Origin: Burkholderiaceae bacterium
GTDB taxonomy: Bacteria > Pseudomonadota > Gammaproteobacteria > Burkholderiales > Burkholderiaceae_D
Direction of reading: 5' to 3'
Length of the DNA: 64,000 nucleotides
NCBI GenBank assembly: GCA_030158675.1
Contig: JAOASL010000047.1
Span: 43,188 to 107,187, forward strand
The notes beneath the pieces were generated by a model that was not told where the DNA came from, did not search any database, and worked only from the letters and a program-made list of their open reading frames with translations. Of the stretch, positions 27,126 to 35,703 are shown one piece after another. The stretch's first letter is position 1. Each line of letters begins with the position of its first letter. The translations under genes were made by a program, and so were the position numbers.

Positions 27126-27800
27126 ATGCAGCGTGCGTCCGTAATGCTTGCCTTCCTGCTGTTCGTCGCGCTGTGTGCGTCGCTGGCCTACTGGCTGCTG
27201 CAGTGGTTCGCGCCAGAGCCACGTGCAGTCGCGGCGCCGCCTGAGGCCGTACGTGCGCTGCCGCCGGTATCGGCAGCGTCGGTGTTGTTCGGCGGCCGTG
27301 CACAGGACGCCGGCGGCGCGCAAGTGCAGCTGCGCGGCATTTTGCTGGCAGGCCGTGCGAGCATGGCGATCATTGCCAGCGAGGGCCGGCCGCCGCGTGC
27401 GCTGCCGGTGAATGCCGAGGTGATGCCGGGGTTGACGGTGCAGAAAATCGACGCACGCACAGTGGTGTTGTCGGGGAAGGGAGTGGAACGGGAACTGACC
27501 CTGCCGGCGTTTGCGTCTCAGGAAGGCGGTACGGCCGGGACACAAATCGGCGCAGCGCCGGAGCCGCCGGCAATGCCATCGTCGTCATCAGTGCAGTCGT
27601 CACAATCTCCACAATCGCCACAATCGCCACCGTCAGCGCAGCAAACGCTTCAGTTACAGTCTCAACCTGCGCTGCAGTCATCGTCGGGTGCGAGCGATGC
27701 CGGTAGCGGTGTGTCGGGCGGATCGTCCATGCCGAATCGCCAGATCACGCCGCCGGATCGGTTGCAGCAGCCGGCGTTGAAGCCGCCAGCCCGGCGCTAA
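27126..27800 (+). CDS. gspC: type II secretion protein C (short form, no PDZ)
   Basis: A 224-residue protein with an N-terminal membrane helix (MLAFLLFVALCASLAYWLLQW). The HR domain (about 50-125) has SVLFGG, VQLRGILLAGRASMAIIA, LPVNAEVMPGLTVQKIDARTVVLS and GVERELTLP. This domain contacts the N0 of GspD. No PDZ domain follows; the tail is Ser/Gln/Pro-rich low complexity. The gene is last in the operon, five bases after gspF, and its stop abuts the convergent small gene. Confidence 0.85.
   Translation: MQRASVMLAFLLFVALCASLAYWLLQWFAPEPRAVAAPPEAVRALPPVSAASVLFGGRAQDAGGAQVQLRGILLAGRASMAIIASEGRPPRALPVNAEVMPGLTVQKIDARTVVLSGKGVERELTLPAFASQEGGTAGTQIGAAPEPPAMPSSSSVQSSQSPQSPQSPPSAQQTLQLQSQPALQSSSGASDAGSGVSGGSSMPNRQITPPDRLQQPALKPPARR
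27601..27627 (+). repeat. 9-base tandem repeat inside gspC
   Basis: Three in-frame copies of a 9-mer (CACAATCTC, CACAATCGC, CACAATCGC) encode the Ser-Pro-Gln run SQSPQSPQSP in the linker tail of GspC. Being a multiple of three, copy-number slippage would change only the linker length. Confidence 0.75.
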
Positions 27801-28004
27801 TCAGTGGTCGCCATTTTTCTGCAGCAGTTGCCGTATCAGTTCGCGCTTTTTTGCCTGCCGATTGGCCGACGTGGTTTTGCGGTGCGGGCCGGCTGCGCGC
27901 TGTTTGGCGGCCACGGCAATCGGATTGCGCGGCTTCAGCGACCGCTGCGATGGTTCGATACGGAAGGACAGCTTCTGCCGCTTGGCCAGTGATTTGTTTG
28001 CCAT
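27801..28004 (-). CDS. small highly basic protein of unknown function
   Basis: A 67-residue protein, MANKSLAKRQKLSFRIEPSQ at its start and rich in Lys, Arg and Gln throughout, with no membrane segment and no cysteine. The ATG at 28004 is preceded by AGGACAGCG. It ends exactly where gspC ends on the other strand and starts 21 bases after the hslU stop on the same strand. I do not recognise the family; the composition suggests nucleic-acid binding. The clean start and Lys-rich content unlike antisense shadows make a real gene likely. Confidence 0.55.
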   Translation of the reverse strand: MANKSLAKRQKLSFRIEPSQRSLKPRNPIAVAAKQRAAGPHRKTTSANRQAKKRELIRQLLQKNGDH

Positions 28005-28025
28005 CGCTGTCCTCCGTATCGGTAG

Positions 28026-29363
28026 TTACAGCACGTAACGCGAAAGGTCTTCATTGACCGCCAGTTCGCCGAGGCGGGTATCGACATAGGCGGCATCGAT
28101 CTGCACATGGTTCGCCGTTTGCTCGCCGGCGGCGAAAGAGATGTCTTCAAGCAGTTTTTCCATCACCGTATAGAGCCGGCGCGCGCCGATATTCTCGGTC
28201 TTCTCGTTGACCGAATAAGCGATCTCTGCCAGCCGGCGAATGCCGTCCGGCATGAAGCTGACGTGCACGTTCTCGGTTGCCAGCAGCGCCTGGTACTGGC
28301 GCGTCAGACAGGCATCGGTCGCGGTCAGGATGCGCTCGAAGTCGGCGATCACGAGCGACTCGAGTTCAACGCGGATCGGGAAGCGACCCTGCAGCTCGGG
28401 GATCAGGTCGGACGGCTTGGCGAGATGGAAGGCGCCCGAGGCGATGAACAGGATATGGTCGGTCTTGACCATGCCATATTTGGTATTGACCGTGGTGCCC
28501 TCGACCAGCGGCAGCAGGTCACGTTGTACGCCGGCACGCGACACGTCGGCGCCCTGCGCATTCGCGCGCGTGGCGATCTTGTCGATTTCGTCGAGGAACA
28601 CAATGCCGTTCTGCTCGATGTTGGCTATGGCACGCTGTTTCAGATCGTCTTCGTTCACCAGCCGCGCGGCTTCCTCGTCGACCAGCAGCTTCATCGCTTC
28701 CGCGATCTTCAGCTTGCGCGTCTGCTTGCGCCCGGCGCCCATGCCGGAGAACATCGACTTGATTTGCTCGGTCATTTCTTCCATGCCGGGCGGCGCCATG
28801 ATTTCCATTTGTGGCCGCGGCTCGGCGACCTCGATCTCGACTTCCTTGTCATCCAGTGCGCCTTCGCGCAGCCGCTTGCGGAAGGTCTGCCGCGTTGTGT
28901 TGGCGTTTTTGTCGTCCGCCGACGGCGTGCCTGAAAAACCGAAGTCGCGCGCCGGTGGCAGCAGCACGTCGAGGATGCGGTCTTCCGCCGCATCTTCGGC
29001 CTGCGCGCGCATCTTGCGCATTTCTAGCTCGCGGGTCTGCTTGATGCCGATCTCGGTCAGGTCGCGGATGATGGTGTCGACATCGCGGCCGACATAGCCG
29101 ACCTCGGTGAACTTGGTCGCTTCGATCTTGATGAAGGGTGCGTCGGCCAGCTTGGCAAGCCGGCGCGCGATTTCGGTCTTGCCGACTCCGGTCGGCCCGA
29201 TCATCAGGATGTTCTTCGGCGTGATTTCATGGCGCAGCGGATCCGGCACCTGCTGGCGGCGCCAGCGGTTGCGCAGCGCGATCGCGACTGCGCGCTTGGC
29301 CTTGCCTTGCCCGACGACATGCTTGTCGAGTTCGGCGACGATTTGTTGCGGAGTGAGGTTCAT
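28026..29363 (-). CDS. hslU: ATP-dependent protease ATPase subunit HslU
   Basis: A 445-residue AAA+ unfoldase that feeds substrates to HslV. Visible are the N-terminal [17 protein letters not shown], the Walker [17 protein letters not shown], the pore loop region with [11 protein letters not shown], the intermediate (I) domain with charged helices, the Walker [13 protein letters not shown], and sensor 2 near the end. The C-terminus ends in a hydrophobic Tyr-Val-Leu, which docks into HslV. hslV lies seven bases upstream on the same strand. Confidence 0.97.
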   Translation of the reverse strand: MNLTPQQIVAELDKHVVGQGKAKRAVAIALRNRWRRQQVPDPLRHEITPKNILMIGPTGVGKTEIARRLAKLADAPFIKIEATKFTEVGYVGRDVDTIIRDLTEIGIKQTRELEMRKMRAQAEDAAEDRILDVLLPPARDFGFSGTPSADDKNANTTRQTFRKRLREGALDDKEVEIEVAEPRPQMEIMAPPGMEEMTEQIKSMFSGMGAGRKQTRKLKIAEAMKLLVDEEAARLVNEDDLKQRAIANIEQNGIVFLDEIDKIATRANAQGADVSRAGVQRDLLPLVEGTTVNTKYGMVKTDHILFIASGAFHLAKPSDLIPELQGRFPIRVELESLVIADFERILTATDACLTRQYQALLATENVHVSFMPDGIRRLAEIAYSVNEKTENIGARRLYTVMEKLLEDISFAAGEQTANHVQIDAAYVDTRLGELAVNEDLSRYVL

Positions 29364-29370
29364 GATGCGT

Positions 29371-29907
29371 TCAGTCCAGTGTCTCGATGGTCAGCGACAG
29401 GTTCGTGTAGATGCACAGCTCGGCGGCGATGGTCAGTGATTTTCTGACGATGTCGGCCGCGGCCAGTTCGGTATTTTCGAACAGTGCCAGTGCCGCTGCC
29501 TGCGCATAGCTGCCGCCGGAGCCGATCGCGCCGACGCCCTGCTCGGGCTCGAGCACATCGCCATTGCCGGTGATGATCAGGGTCGATTCACGGTCGGCGA
29601 CCAGCAGCATCGCCTCCAGCCGGCGCAGCATGCGGTCAGTGCGCCAGTCTTTCGCAAGTTCAACCGATGCGCGCAGCAGGTTGCCCTGATGCGTCTCGAG
29701 CTTGGACTCGAAGCGCTCGATCAGCGTGAATGCGTCAGCGGTGCCGCCGGCGAAGCCGGCCAGTACCTTGCCGTGAAAGAGCTTGCGGACTTTGCGCGCA
29801 CTGCCCTTCATCACGACGTTGCCGAGCGTGACTTGTCCATCGCCACCGAGCGCGACCTGCGCCCCGCGACGAACCGAGAGTATGGTGGTGCCGTGAAATT
29901 GTTCCAT
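29371..29907 (-). CDS. hslV: ATP-dependent protease peptidase subunit HslV
   Basis: A 178-residue proteasome-beta-like threonine peptidase. From the ATG at 29907 the chain starts [15 protein letters not shown]; the six-residue propeptide is removed to expose Thr as nucleophile. Further signatures are [30 protein letters not shown] and GIGSGG-type turn ([16 protein letters not shown]). It forms the first gene of hslV-hslU; a longer upstream frame is not supported by the family. Confidence 0.97.
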   Translation of the reverse strand: MEQFHGTTILSVRRGAQVALGGDGQVTLGNVVMKGSARKVRKLFHGKVLAGFAGGTADAFTLIERFESKLETHQGNLLRASVELAKDWRTDRMLRRLEAMLLVADRESTLIITGNGDVLEPEQGVGAIGSGGSYAQAAALALFENTELAAADIVRKSLTIAAELCIYTNLSLTIETLD

Positions 29908-29954
29908 GTGCTTGCGATCCGGACGCCCGCGCGCCGGCTCGGAAGCACGGCTGC

Positions 29955-31109
29955 TCAGGGCTTGCGATTGACGATCCTCAGGCGCTCTGCGCCGCCGATC
30001 AGTTGCAGCAGCGTCGACACGAGGTGAGATATGTCGCACCATTCTACCGGTTTGCCGTCAGCGAGGCGCACGAGCCCGGCCAGCAAGGGTGCGGCCGCGT
30101 TGAACTCAATACGCTGCAGAGCGCGGCAGTCGAGCGTGATCACGGGCAGCTGCGCTGCCGGCTCGCGCAGCGATTTCAGCAGCGTGTCGACAGGATAGCT
30201 GATCTCGGCCGGCAGCGGCAGCGTGTCCGGATTCGCTGCCGCTGCCGGCATGCGTGGCGCCGCTTGCGGCAGCAGCGGTGCCGGTGGGGATACTTCATGC
30301 GCGATGCTGTACGCGATGCAGGCTTCTTCATGGGCGCTTGAGTCGCCGGCGATGCGCAGCAGCTCGATCAGCAGTCGCCACGCGTCGTCGCGGTGCGCTG
30401 TCGATGTCGAATCCAGCTGCGTGCGCAGCAGCGCGACCAGCGCGGGCGCCGGCATCAGCTCGACACGCCTGCTTTCGGCGAGCAAGCGTTCGAGCAGCTT
30501 CAACAGCAGGCCGCAACCTTCGCTATCGACTTCTGTCACGCCGCCAAGATCGACCCGGAAATAGGTGTGCGCTTGCGCCATCTGTTCGAAGCGTCCCAGC
30601 GCCGGTGCTGAGCTGCCCAGCAGTTTGCCGCGAAATTTCAGCCCGGGCGGCAGCGCTGCCGGTGTTGCCACCGGCGCCATCGGCAGATGACCGCGCCATT
30701 GTGGCGGCGAGGTTTCGAAACGCTGTGCGTAGCGTAGGGCAAGTTCTTCGAATTGCAGCGGGTCATCGGCGACGGATGCCAGTTCGAGCAGCATCATCCA
30801 GGCTATGGGTTCGCGAGCGCAGCCGCTGGGGTGCGCCACCGCTTCGAGCAGCAAGGTTTCGGCCGCCTGCGGCTGCCGGCTCGCAAACAGCAGGCTGGCT
30901 TCGTCGATATGCTGCGCGAGCTGCGCCGCCGGTTCGGTGTGCGCAGTCTGGGATGTCGTGCCGGCGTCGAGTTCGGCAATGATTTCCGATTCGATCGCAT
31001 CGATTTTACGTACGGTATCGCCGGCCAGCGGCGTGCTGGGTGCCGCTGGCTGTCGCACATGGTGGACGGGTAGCGTAATCGACTTGCCGAACAGGTGGAG
31101 AAGCTTCAC
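29955..31109 (-). CDS. STAS-like domain protein of unknown function
   Basis: About 384 residues from a GTG at 31109 ([10 protein letters not shown]); an ATG at 31241 would add 44 residues. Two segments look like STAS folds: [25 protein letters not shown] (about residue 200) and [23 protein letters not shown] with an EWCDISHLV strand near the C-terminus. Between them lies an alanine-rich variable region. STAS domains are anti-sigma-antagonist or MlaB-like binding modules. It precedes hslV on the same strand with a 47-base gap. Function not assigned. Confidence 0.65.
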   Translation of the reverse strand: MKLLHLFGKSITLPVHHVRQPAAPSTPLAGDTVRKIDAIESEIIAELDAGTTSQTAHTEPAAQLAQHIDEASLLFASRQPQAAETLLLEAVAHPSGCAREPIAWMMLLELASVADDPLQFEELALRYAQRFETSPPQWRGHLPMAPVATPAALPPGLKFRGKLLGSSAPALGRFEQMAQAHTYFRVDLGGVTEVDSEGCGLLLKLLERLLAESRRVELMPAPALVALLRTQLDSTSTAHRDDAWRLLIELLRIAGDSSAHEEACIAYSIAHEVSPPAPLLPQAAPRMPAAAANPDTLPLPAEISYPVDTLLKSLREPAAQLPVITLDCRALQRIEFNAAAPLLAGLVRLADGKPVEWCDISHLVSTLLQLIGGAERLRIVNRKP

Positions 31110-31308
31110 GTACGCGCCGGCTTTGCGAGAGTGGAACGATAGCGGAACATTACCTGCCCGGGCGCGAATGGCCGCTGGTAATGGCCGGCAGTTCGTGCTT
31201 TGGTCACCGTCGCGACCGGCCTTCGGCATCGTGCGTGGCATGAACCCGACAGGCCGGCGGCGTGGCTGCAGGATATTACCGGCGGCGGGGGCGCTGGTCG
31301 CGCCTCTT

Positions 31309-33321
31309 TCAGAAGCGTGCGCGTACGCCGACCATCAGGTTGCGGCCAGCCTGCGGCACATAATCTTTCAGCAGCGAGGTGGACAGCCGGATTTCTTCAT
31401 TCAGCAGGTTACGTGCGAGCAGGAACCAGGTCAGGTCGGTGGTGCCGAAACGCTGCACCCGCGAAATGCTGGCGTCGACGCGCGTATAGGCGCGTGTGGC
31501 AGTTTCTTCCGAGATGTCCGGGCTTGCTATGCGGTTTTGCGCATTCGCATGCAACACGGTCAGTGACGAGCGCCAGATTGCGTCCTGATAGCCTATGGTG
31601 ACGCCGGTGCGCGACGCCGGTTGCAGCGGTAGATTGCCGAGTTCGTCGAGTTTGCCGCGCGTGCTGTCGAGGAAGGCGCGACCGTACCAGCCGTGCTCAT
31701 AAAGGTTGTAGCTGAGGTCGGCTTCGTAGCCGCGCAGCGTCGCATCGCCCTGGCGGAAGCTGCGCTCGCGCACGGCGTCGCAGACGCCGTCGGTCGGCAG
31801 GCCGCTGTCCTGGCAGACATCGCCGCCGAGCGCGCCGTAGATGAAATCCTTGATCTTGTTCTGGAACAGGTTGGCCCGCCAGCGCAGGCTGTCGGAGGTT
31901 TTCTGCAACGACAGTTCGATGTTGTTCGATGTTTCTTTGTTCAGCCTGGCGTCGCCTTTGTCGTAAGTTTCAGTCGGGTGATGCATGCCGCCCGAGTACA
32001 GTTCTTCAGCGCTGGGTGCGCGTTGCGCGATCGAACCGGTGGCGCCAAGCGCATAGCCGGGCGTGAAGGCCCACAGCGCGCCCAGGGAGCCGGACGCCAG
32101 CCCGAAGTCGCGCGCGCGATTGCTGTCGGGTCGGCGGTCCGCTTGTTCGACGCGCAGGCCGGCGCTGACGCGAACATTGCCGAAATTCTTTTCTTCGACG
32201 GCAAACGCGGCCACGGCGGACGAGTGGGTTCGCGGCACGGTTGGCGATAACGACGGATCGGCGATGTTGAGTGCCTGCACGGTTGCGTTGTCGGTCTGTA
32301 TCCCCAGCTTGCCGCGCCAGCCCGCCAGCGGCAGATGGCTCAGTTCCCAGCGCGACTCAAGGGAGCGGTTGGTGAATTTCACGTTAGGATCGCGCCCGTC
32401 CTCGAGTTCGGTGTGCTGGTAGTCATTGTGGCCGAGCTTGACGCGCAGGATGTCGAATCCGGGCAGCGGCGCTTTGATCAGGCTGTCGACGTCGACCCGA
32501 AATTGCGAGAGATCGATTCTCGAATTCTCGTCGCGCCCACGGATGCCGTATAGCTTATCGGTCTGGGCGATTGAGGCGCCGACATGACCCCACGATTCCA
32601 CCAGCGTGGCACCGAAGCCGAGGCTGTCCTCTCGGTTGCCGGAGAAGGACAGTTTGCCGCGGTCACCGCTGCCATCGACGGCGCTATTGCCCGGGATGCG
32701 ATAGTCTCCGGCGCGCAGCATGCTGCCATCGATATGCAGACCGATGTTGCCGGCTGAGCGGTCGGCGCTGAACGCGAACAGCGTGCTGCCGTCGACACTG
32801 CCGGCACGCAGCTCGGTCTCGCCGGTCGGCTCGGGCTCGAGCTGGGTGGGAATACGGCCATTGACGATATTCACGGCGCCGCCAATGGCGCCAGAGCCGT
32901 ACAGCAGCGTGGCCGGTCCGCGCAGGATCTCGACTTGTTGTGCGCTCAGCGCGCTGGCGCCGACGGCATGGTCATTCGAGATGGCCGACAGATCGCCGCT
33001 GCCCATGCCGTTTTGCAGAATCTTGACACGTGGTCCTTCGAGCCCGCGAATGATGGGGCGCGAGGCGCCGGCGCTGAAGCCCGACGCGTTCACACCCGGT
33101 TCGCGCATCAGCGTCTCGCCGAGCGAGCCGCCGAGCTTGTCGCGCAATTTGTCGCCTGATAGCACGCTCGCCGGCGCGAGGATGGTATTGCCATCGCTGG
33201 CGCCAAAGGGGTCGGCGGTTACGACCACGGGGGCGAGGGTTTTTGTCGCTTCTTGCGCGTATGCGCCGGGCGCCAGGGCACACAGCATGGTGCTGGCGAG
33301 CGCAGACTTCGGAAAAGCCAT
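31309..33321 (-). CDS. TonB-dependent outer-membrane receptor, ZnuD-like
   Basis: A 670-residue receptor from the ATG at 33321, preceded by GGAGACACCC. It has a signal peptide ending GAYAQ, a TonB box-like APVVVTADP, a plug domain with RPIIRGLEGPRVKILQNG and LSAQQVEILRGPATLLYGSG, and a 22-strand-type barrel ending in aromatic RARF. The plug sequence and the barrel segment MHHPTETYDKGDARLNKE resemble the ZnuD group of zinc receptors rather than siderophore receptors. The cargo is inferred, with copper or another metal also possible. The small DUF2946-like gene lies just upstream on the same strand. Confidence 0.85.
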   Translation of the reverse strand: MAFPKSALASTMLCALAPGAYAQEATKTLAPVVVTADPFGASDGNTILAPASVLSGDKLRDKLGGSLGETLMREPGVNASGFSAGASRPIIRGLEGPRVKILQNGMGSGDLSAISNDHAVGASALSAQQVEILRGPATLLYGSGAIGGAVNIVNGRIPTQLEPEPTGETELRAGSVDGSTLFAFSADRSAGNIGLHIDGSMLRAGDYRIPGNSAVDGSGDRGKLSFSGNREDSLGFGATLVESWGHVGASIAQTDKLYGIRGRDENSRIDLSQFRVDVDSLIKAPLPGFDILRVKLGHNDYQHTELEDGRDPNVKFTNRSLESRWELSHLPLAGWRGKLGIQTDNATVQALNIADPSLSPTVPRTHSSAVAAFAVEEKNFGNVRVSAGLRVEQADRRPDSNRARDFGLASGSLGALWAFTPGYALGATGSIAQRAPSAEELYSGGMHHPTETYDKGDARLNKETSNNIELSLQKTSDSLRWRANLFQNKIKDFIYGALGGDVCQDSGLPTDGVCDAVRERSFRQGDATLRGYEADLSYNLYEHGWYGRAFLDSTRGKLDELGNLPLQPASRTGVTIGYQDAIWRSSLTVLHANAQNRIASPDISEETATRAYTRVDASISRVQRFGTTDLTWFLLARNLLNEEIRLSTSLLKDYVPQAGRNLMVGVRARF

Positions 33322-33390
33322 GGGTGTCTCCACAATCGATGAACACAAACCTTCGCCGGCGGCCTGCAGGCAAAGGACTGAACCAGCGGG

Positions 33391-33747
33391 TCAGGTGTTC
33401 TGCGGTGGAGCGCGCGAGCTGAAATGCGCAGTGAAAAGACGATGCCAGCCGGTACGTAGCGGCAAGGCGATCGGACCGTCGGTCATGGCTGCCAATGCGG
33501 GAGCGAAGGCGGCCGCAGGGACGGCAAAGCCGAGCGTGGCGGCATCGAGTGCTGCGCAGATACCCGAGGATTTCTGGTGATCCTGCAGGCTGCCGACCTT
33601 GGCGGCCGGCTGGCTGAAATCCGGTAGGCTATTCCCGTGCGCTATCGCATGGCCGAAGCCGAGCCACTGCGTGAACAGCAGGCTCAGTACGAGCATCAGG
33701 GCCAGCCAAGCATGGCGGCGATCTGCGTTTCGCAGGGGCAGGGTCAT
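33391..33747 (-). CDS. DUF2946-like small membrane-anchored protein
   Basis: A 118-residue protein with one N-terminal hydrophobic helix (AWLALMLVLSLLFTQWLGFGHAIAH), then DHQKSSGICAALDAATLG, and a second hydrophobic stretch (LGFAVPAAAFAPALAAM). This His/Cys-containing pattern is seen in short proteins encoded beside metal TonB receptors, including the DUF2946 group; the assignment is tentative. It would be the first gene of a two-gene unit with the ZnuD-like receptor, 69 bases apart. Confidence 0.6.
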   Translation of the reverse strand: MTLPLRNADRRHAWLALMLVLSLLFTQWLGFGHAIAHGNSLPDFSQPAAKVGSLQDHQKSSGICAALDAATLGFAVPAAAFAPALAAMTDGPIALPLRTGWHRLFTAHFSSRAPPQNT

Positions 33748-33792
33748 CCGACCGGATCAGGAAAGTTGTTGTGGAGCCAACGATCTTAGCCC

Positions 33793-33825
33793 AAAAACAA
33801 AGCCCCTGCCAATGGGCAGGGGCTT
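33793..33825 (-). terminator. rho-independent terminator of dksA
   Basis: An 11-pair stem AAGCCCCTGCC/GGCAGGGGCTT with a four-base loop. Read on the minus strand it is followed by a TTGTTTTTGG tract, 35 bases after the dksA stop. On the plus strand the T run is absent, so direction is minus. Confidence 0.9.
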
Positions 33826-33860
33826 GTTCGGGACAAAGACGAAGCAGGTCGTTCCGTCGA

Positions 33861-34313
33861 TCAATCGCCGTACAGCTTCTGTTTCAGCTCACGCCTTTGC
33901 TGCGCTTCCAGCGACAGAGTCGCTGTCGGACGTGCGAGCAGGCGGGGAATGCCGATCGGTTCACCGGTTTCTTCACACCAGCCATAGTCGCCGGACTCGA
34001 TCGATTGCAGCGATTGCTGCACTTTCTTCAGCAGCTTGCGTTCGCGGTCGCGCGTGCGCAATTCAAGCGCATGCTCTTCCTCAATCGTGGCGCGATCGGC
34101 AGGATCGGGCACCAGCACCGTCTCGCGCAGGTGTTCGGTCGTTTCGTCGGCATTCTTCAGCAGGTCTTTTTCAAGCTGCCGAAGGCGCGCCTTGAAGAAG
34201 GCGAGTTGCGCCGCGTTCATGTAGTCCTTCTCGTCCATCGCGAGTATTTGCTCCTCGGTGAGGAGGGCGCCGTCTTTGACGGTCGATTTCGAGGTTTTGG
34301 AATTGGTTGCCAC
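33861..34313 (-). CDS. dksA: RNA polymerase-binding factor DksA (cysteine-poor form)
   Basis: A 150-residue transcription factor that enters the RNA polymerase secondary channel and works with ppGpp. The coiled-coil tip VPDPADRATIEEE holds the two acidic residues Asp70 and Asp73. The C-terminal zinc-finger region reads GWCEETGEPIGIPRL and ATLSLEAQQR: only Cys113 of the four E. coli zinc cysteines remains, so the fold should not need zinc. As far as I recall, this form is the usual one in Burkholderiales. It lies upstream of a strong terminator and next to a COG0523 gene. Confidence 0.95.
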   Translation of the reverse strand: MATNSKTSKSTVKDGALLTEEQILAMDEKDYMNAAQLAFFKARLRQLEKDLLKNADETTEHLRETVLVPDPADRATIEEEHALELRTRDRERKLLKKVQQSLQSIESGDYGWCEETGEPIGIPRLLARPTATLSLEAQQRRELKQKLYGD

Positions 34314-34458
34314 GTCGTCAGCTTTCGTAACTACGAATCGGTGAATTTTACCCGCGGGTCTTGCTGCGGCTTTGTGGCCGCGCAGCCCGCCAAACCCTGT
34401 TTTTCGGGGAACTGGCCCGCTCAGTTCGGGTTTTAGGGGCTGGCTTTAACCGGCGGCT

Positions 34459-34464
34459 ATTGTA
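34459..34464 (-). promoter_or_regulatory. possible -10 element for dksA
   Basis: On the minus strand the sequence TACAAT lies about 146 bases before the dksA ATG, with TTGCCG 19 bases further upstream, a slightly long spacer. It would give a leader of about 140 bases, reasonable for a growth-regulated gene, but the match is modest. Confidence 0.3.
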
Positions 34465-34561
34465 ATCGCTTTGTTCGCCCGGCCGGCAAGCTTTGCATGA
34501 TTTTTAATGTGTCTAGTGCAATGAAACAAGTTCCGGAATGGTTTAAAACAGATGAAAATTT

Positions 34562-35653
34562 TCAATCTTGTATTGCCTGCATGCCGACCGGCTCCAGACA
34601 TTGTTCCAATCCGTCAACAAACACGGATTTTGGCAGATTTTGTCCAATGAAAACGATCTTGCTGCTACACGCCTCGCCTTCTGCCCAAGGCGCGCCGAGG
34701 TCACTCCCCATGGTCTGGTGTACCCCCTGAAATATTACCTTGCGCGATGCACCCTTCAGCCAAAGTACACCCTTGTAGCGAAGCATGCGCGGCCCGTATA
34801 CCTGGATCAGGCTGCCGATAAATTCTTCCAGTCGCGCCGGATTGAATGGCCGGTCGCTGCGAAATACAAAGGCGGCGATTTCGTCGGTGTGACTGCCGCC
34901 GCTGTGTGGGTGGGTGTGAGCGTGATGCTCGAGATCATGCCCGTGTTCGCCATGGGGATGATCGCAATGCTCGCCGCATTCGTGTGCGTGCTCCTCGGCT
35001 TTCAGGAAGTCCGGATCGATTTCGAGCCTGTCGTTCAGATTAAATCCACGAATGTCGAGGATTTCTGAAATCGGCGCCTGGCCGAAATTCACACGTGCGA
35101 TCGGCGCGCGCGGATTGATCTGCTTCAGTCGCGCTTCCAGCCGGAGGACTTGCTCGTCGCTGACGAGGTCTGTCTTCGACAGCAGCAGGCGGTCGGCAAA
35201 ACCAACTTGCCGTTGCGCTTCCTGGAAGCGATCCAGTTGTTGCATTGCGTTGCTGGCGTCAATCACGGTGATCACGCCATCCAGCAGATACGAGGTGCCG
35301 ATATCTTCATCCATGAAGAAGGTCTGCGCGACCGGGCCCGGATTCGCAAGACCTGTCGTCTCGATTACCACACGGTCAAACTGCAGTGTGCCGTCACGCC
35401 GCTTTTGCGCGAGTTGGCCGAGGGCGGCTATCAGATCGCCGCGTACCGTACAGCAGACGCAGCCGTTGTTCATCTCGACGATCTGCTCGTTGCTATCCTG
35501 AACCAGGATCTCGTTATCGATGTTTTCTTCGCCGAATTCGTTTTCGATGACGGCAATTTTCATCCCGTGTTGCTCATTCAGGATGCGGTTCAGCAGCGTG
35601 GTTTTACCGGCGCCGAGAAAGCCGGTGAGGATGGTGGCAGGGATCAGGGACAT
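34562..35653 (-). CDS. COG0523 (CobW/ZNG-type) metallochaperone GTPase
   Basis: A 363-residue G3E GTPase. Walker A is GFLGAGKTT (residues 11-19), the metal motif is Cys65-Val-Cys67-Cys68, and VIETTGLANPGPV and the SKTDLV guanine motif follow. A His-rich insert (HAHECGEHCDHPHGEHGHD and onward, about 222-262) is typical of members that bind zinc or nickel. The C-terminal CobW domain has MLRYKGVLW. These proteins deliver metal, often zinc under starvation. It lies between xerC and dksA on the same strand. Which metal is not settled by sequence. Confidence 0.93.
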   Translation of the reverse strand: MSLIPATILTGFLGAGKTTLLNRILNEQHGMKIAVIENEFGEENIDNEILVQDSNEQIVEMNNGCVCCTVRGDLIAALGQLAQKRRDGTLQFDRVVIETTGLANPGPVAQTFFMDEDIGTSYLLDGVITVIDASNAMQQLDRFQEAQRQVGFADRLLLSKTDLVSDEQVLRLEARLKQINPRAPIARVNFGQAPISEILDIRGFNLNDRLEIDPDFLKAEEHAHECGEHCDHPHGEHGHDLEHHAHTHPHSGGSHTDEIAAFVFRSDRPFNPARLEEFIGSLIQVYGPRMLRYKGVLWLKGASRKVIFQGVHQTMGSDLGAPWAEGEACSSKIVFIGQNLPKSVFVDGLEQCLEPVGMQAIQD

Positions 35654-35703
35654 GGGCGTACAAATTGTTTAACTAAGAGAAAATGGGGCCGAACCGGCTG
35701 TTT

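Noticed and set aside
33748..35703. Zur binding site near dksA, COG0523 and the receptor genes
   Set aside because: I looked for the A+T-rich palindrome of Zur sites in the gaps and found none that convinced me.
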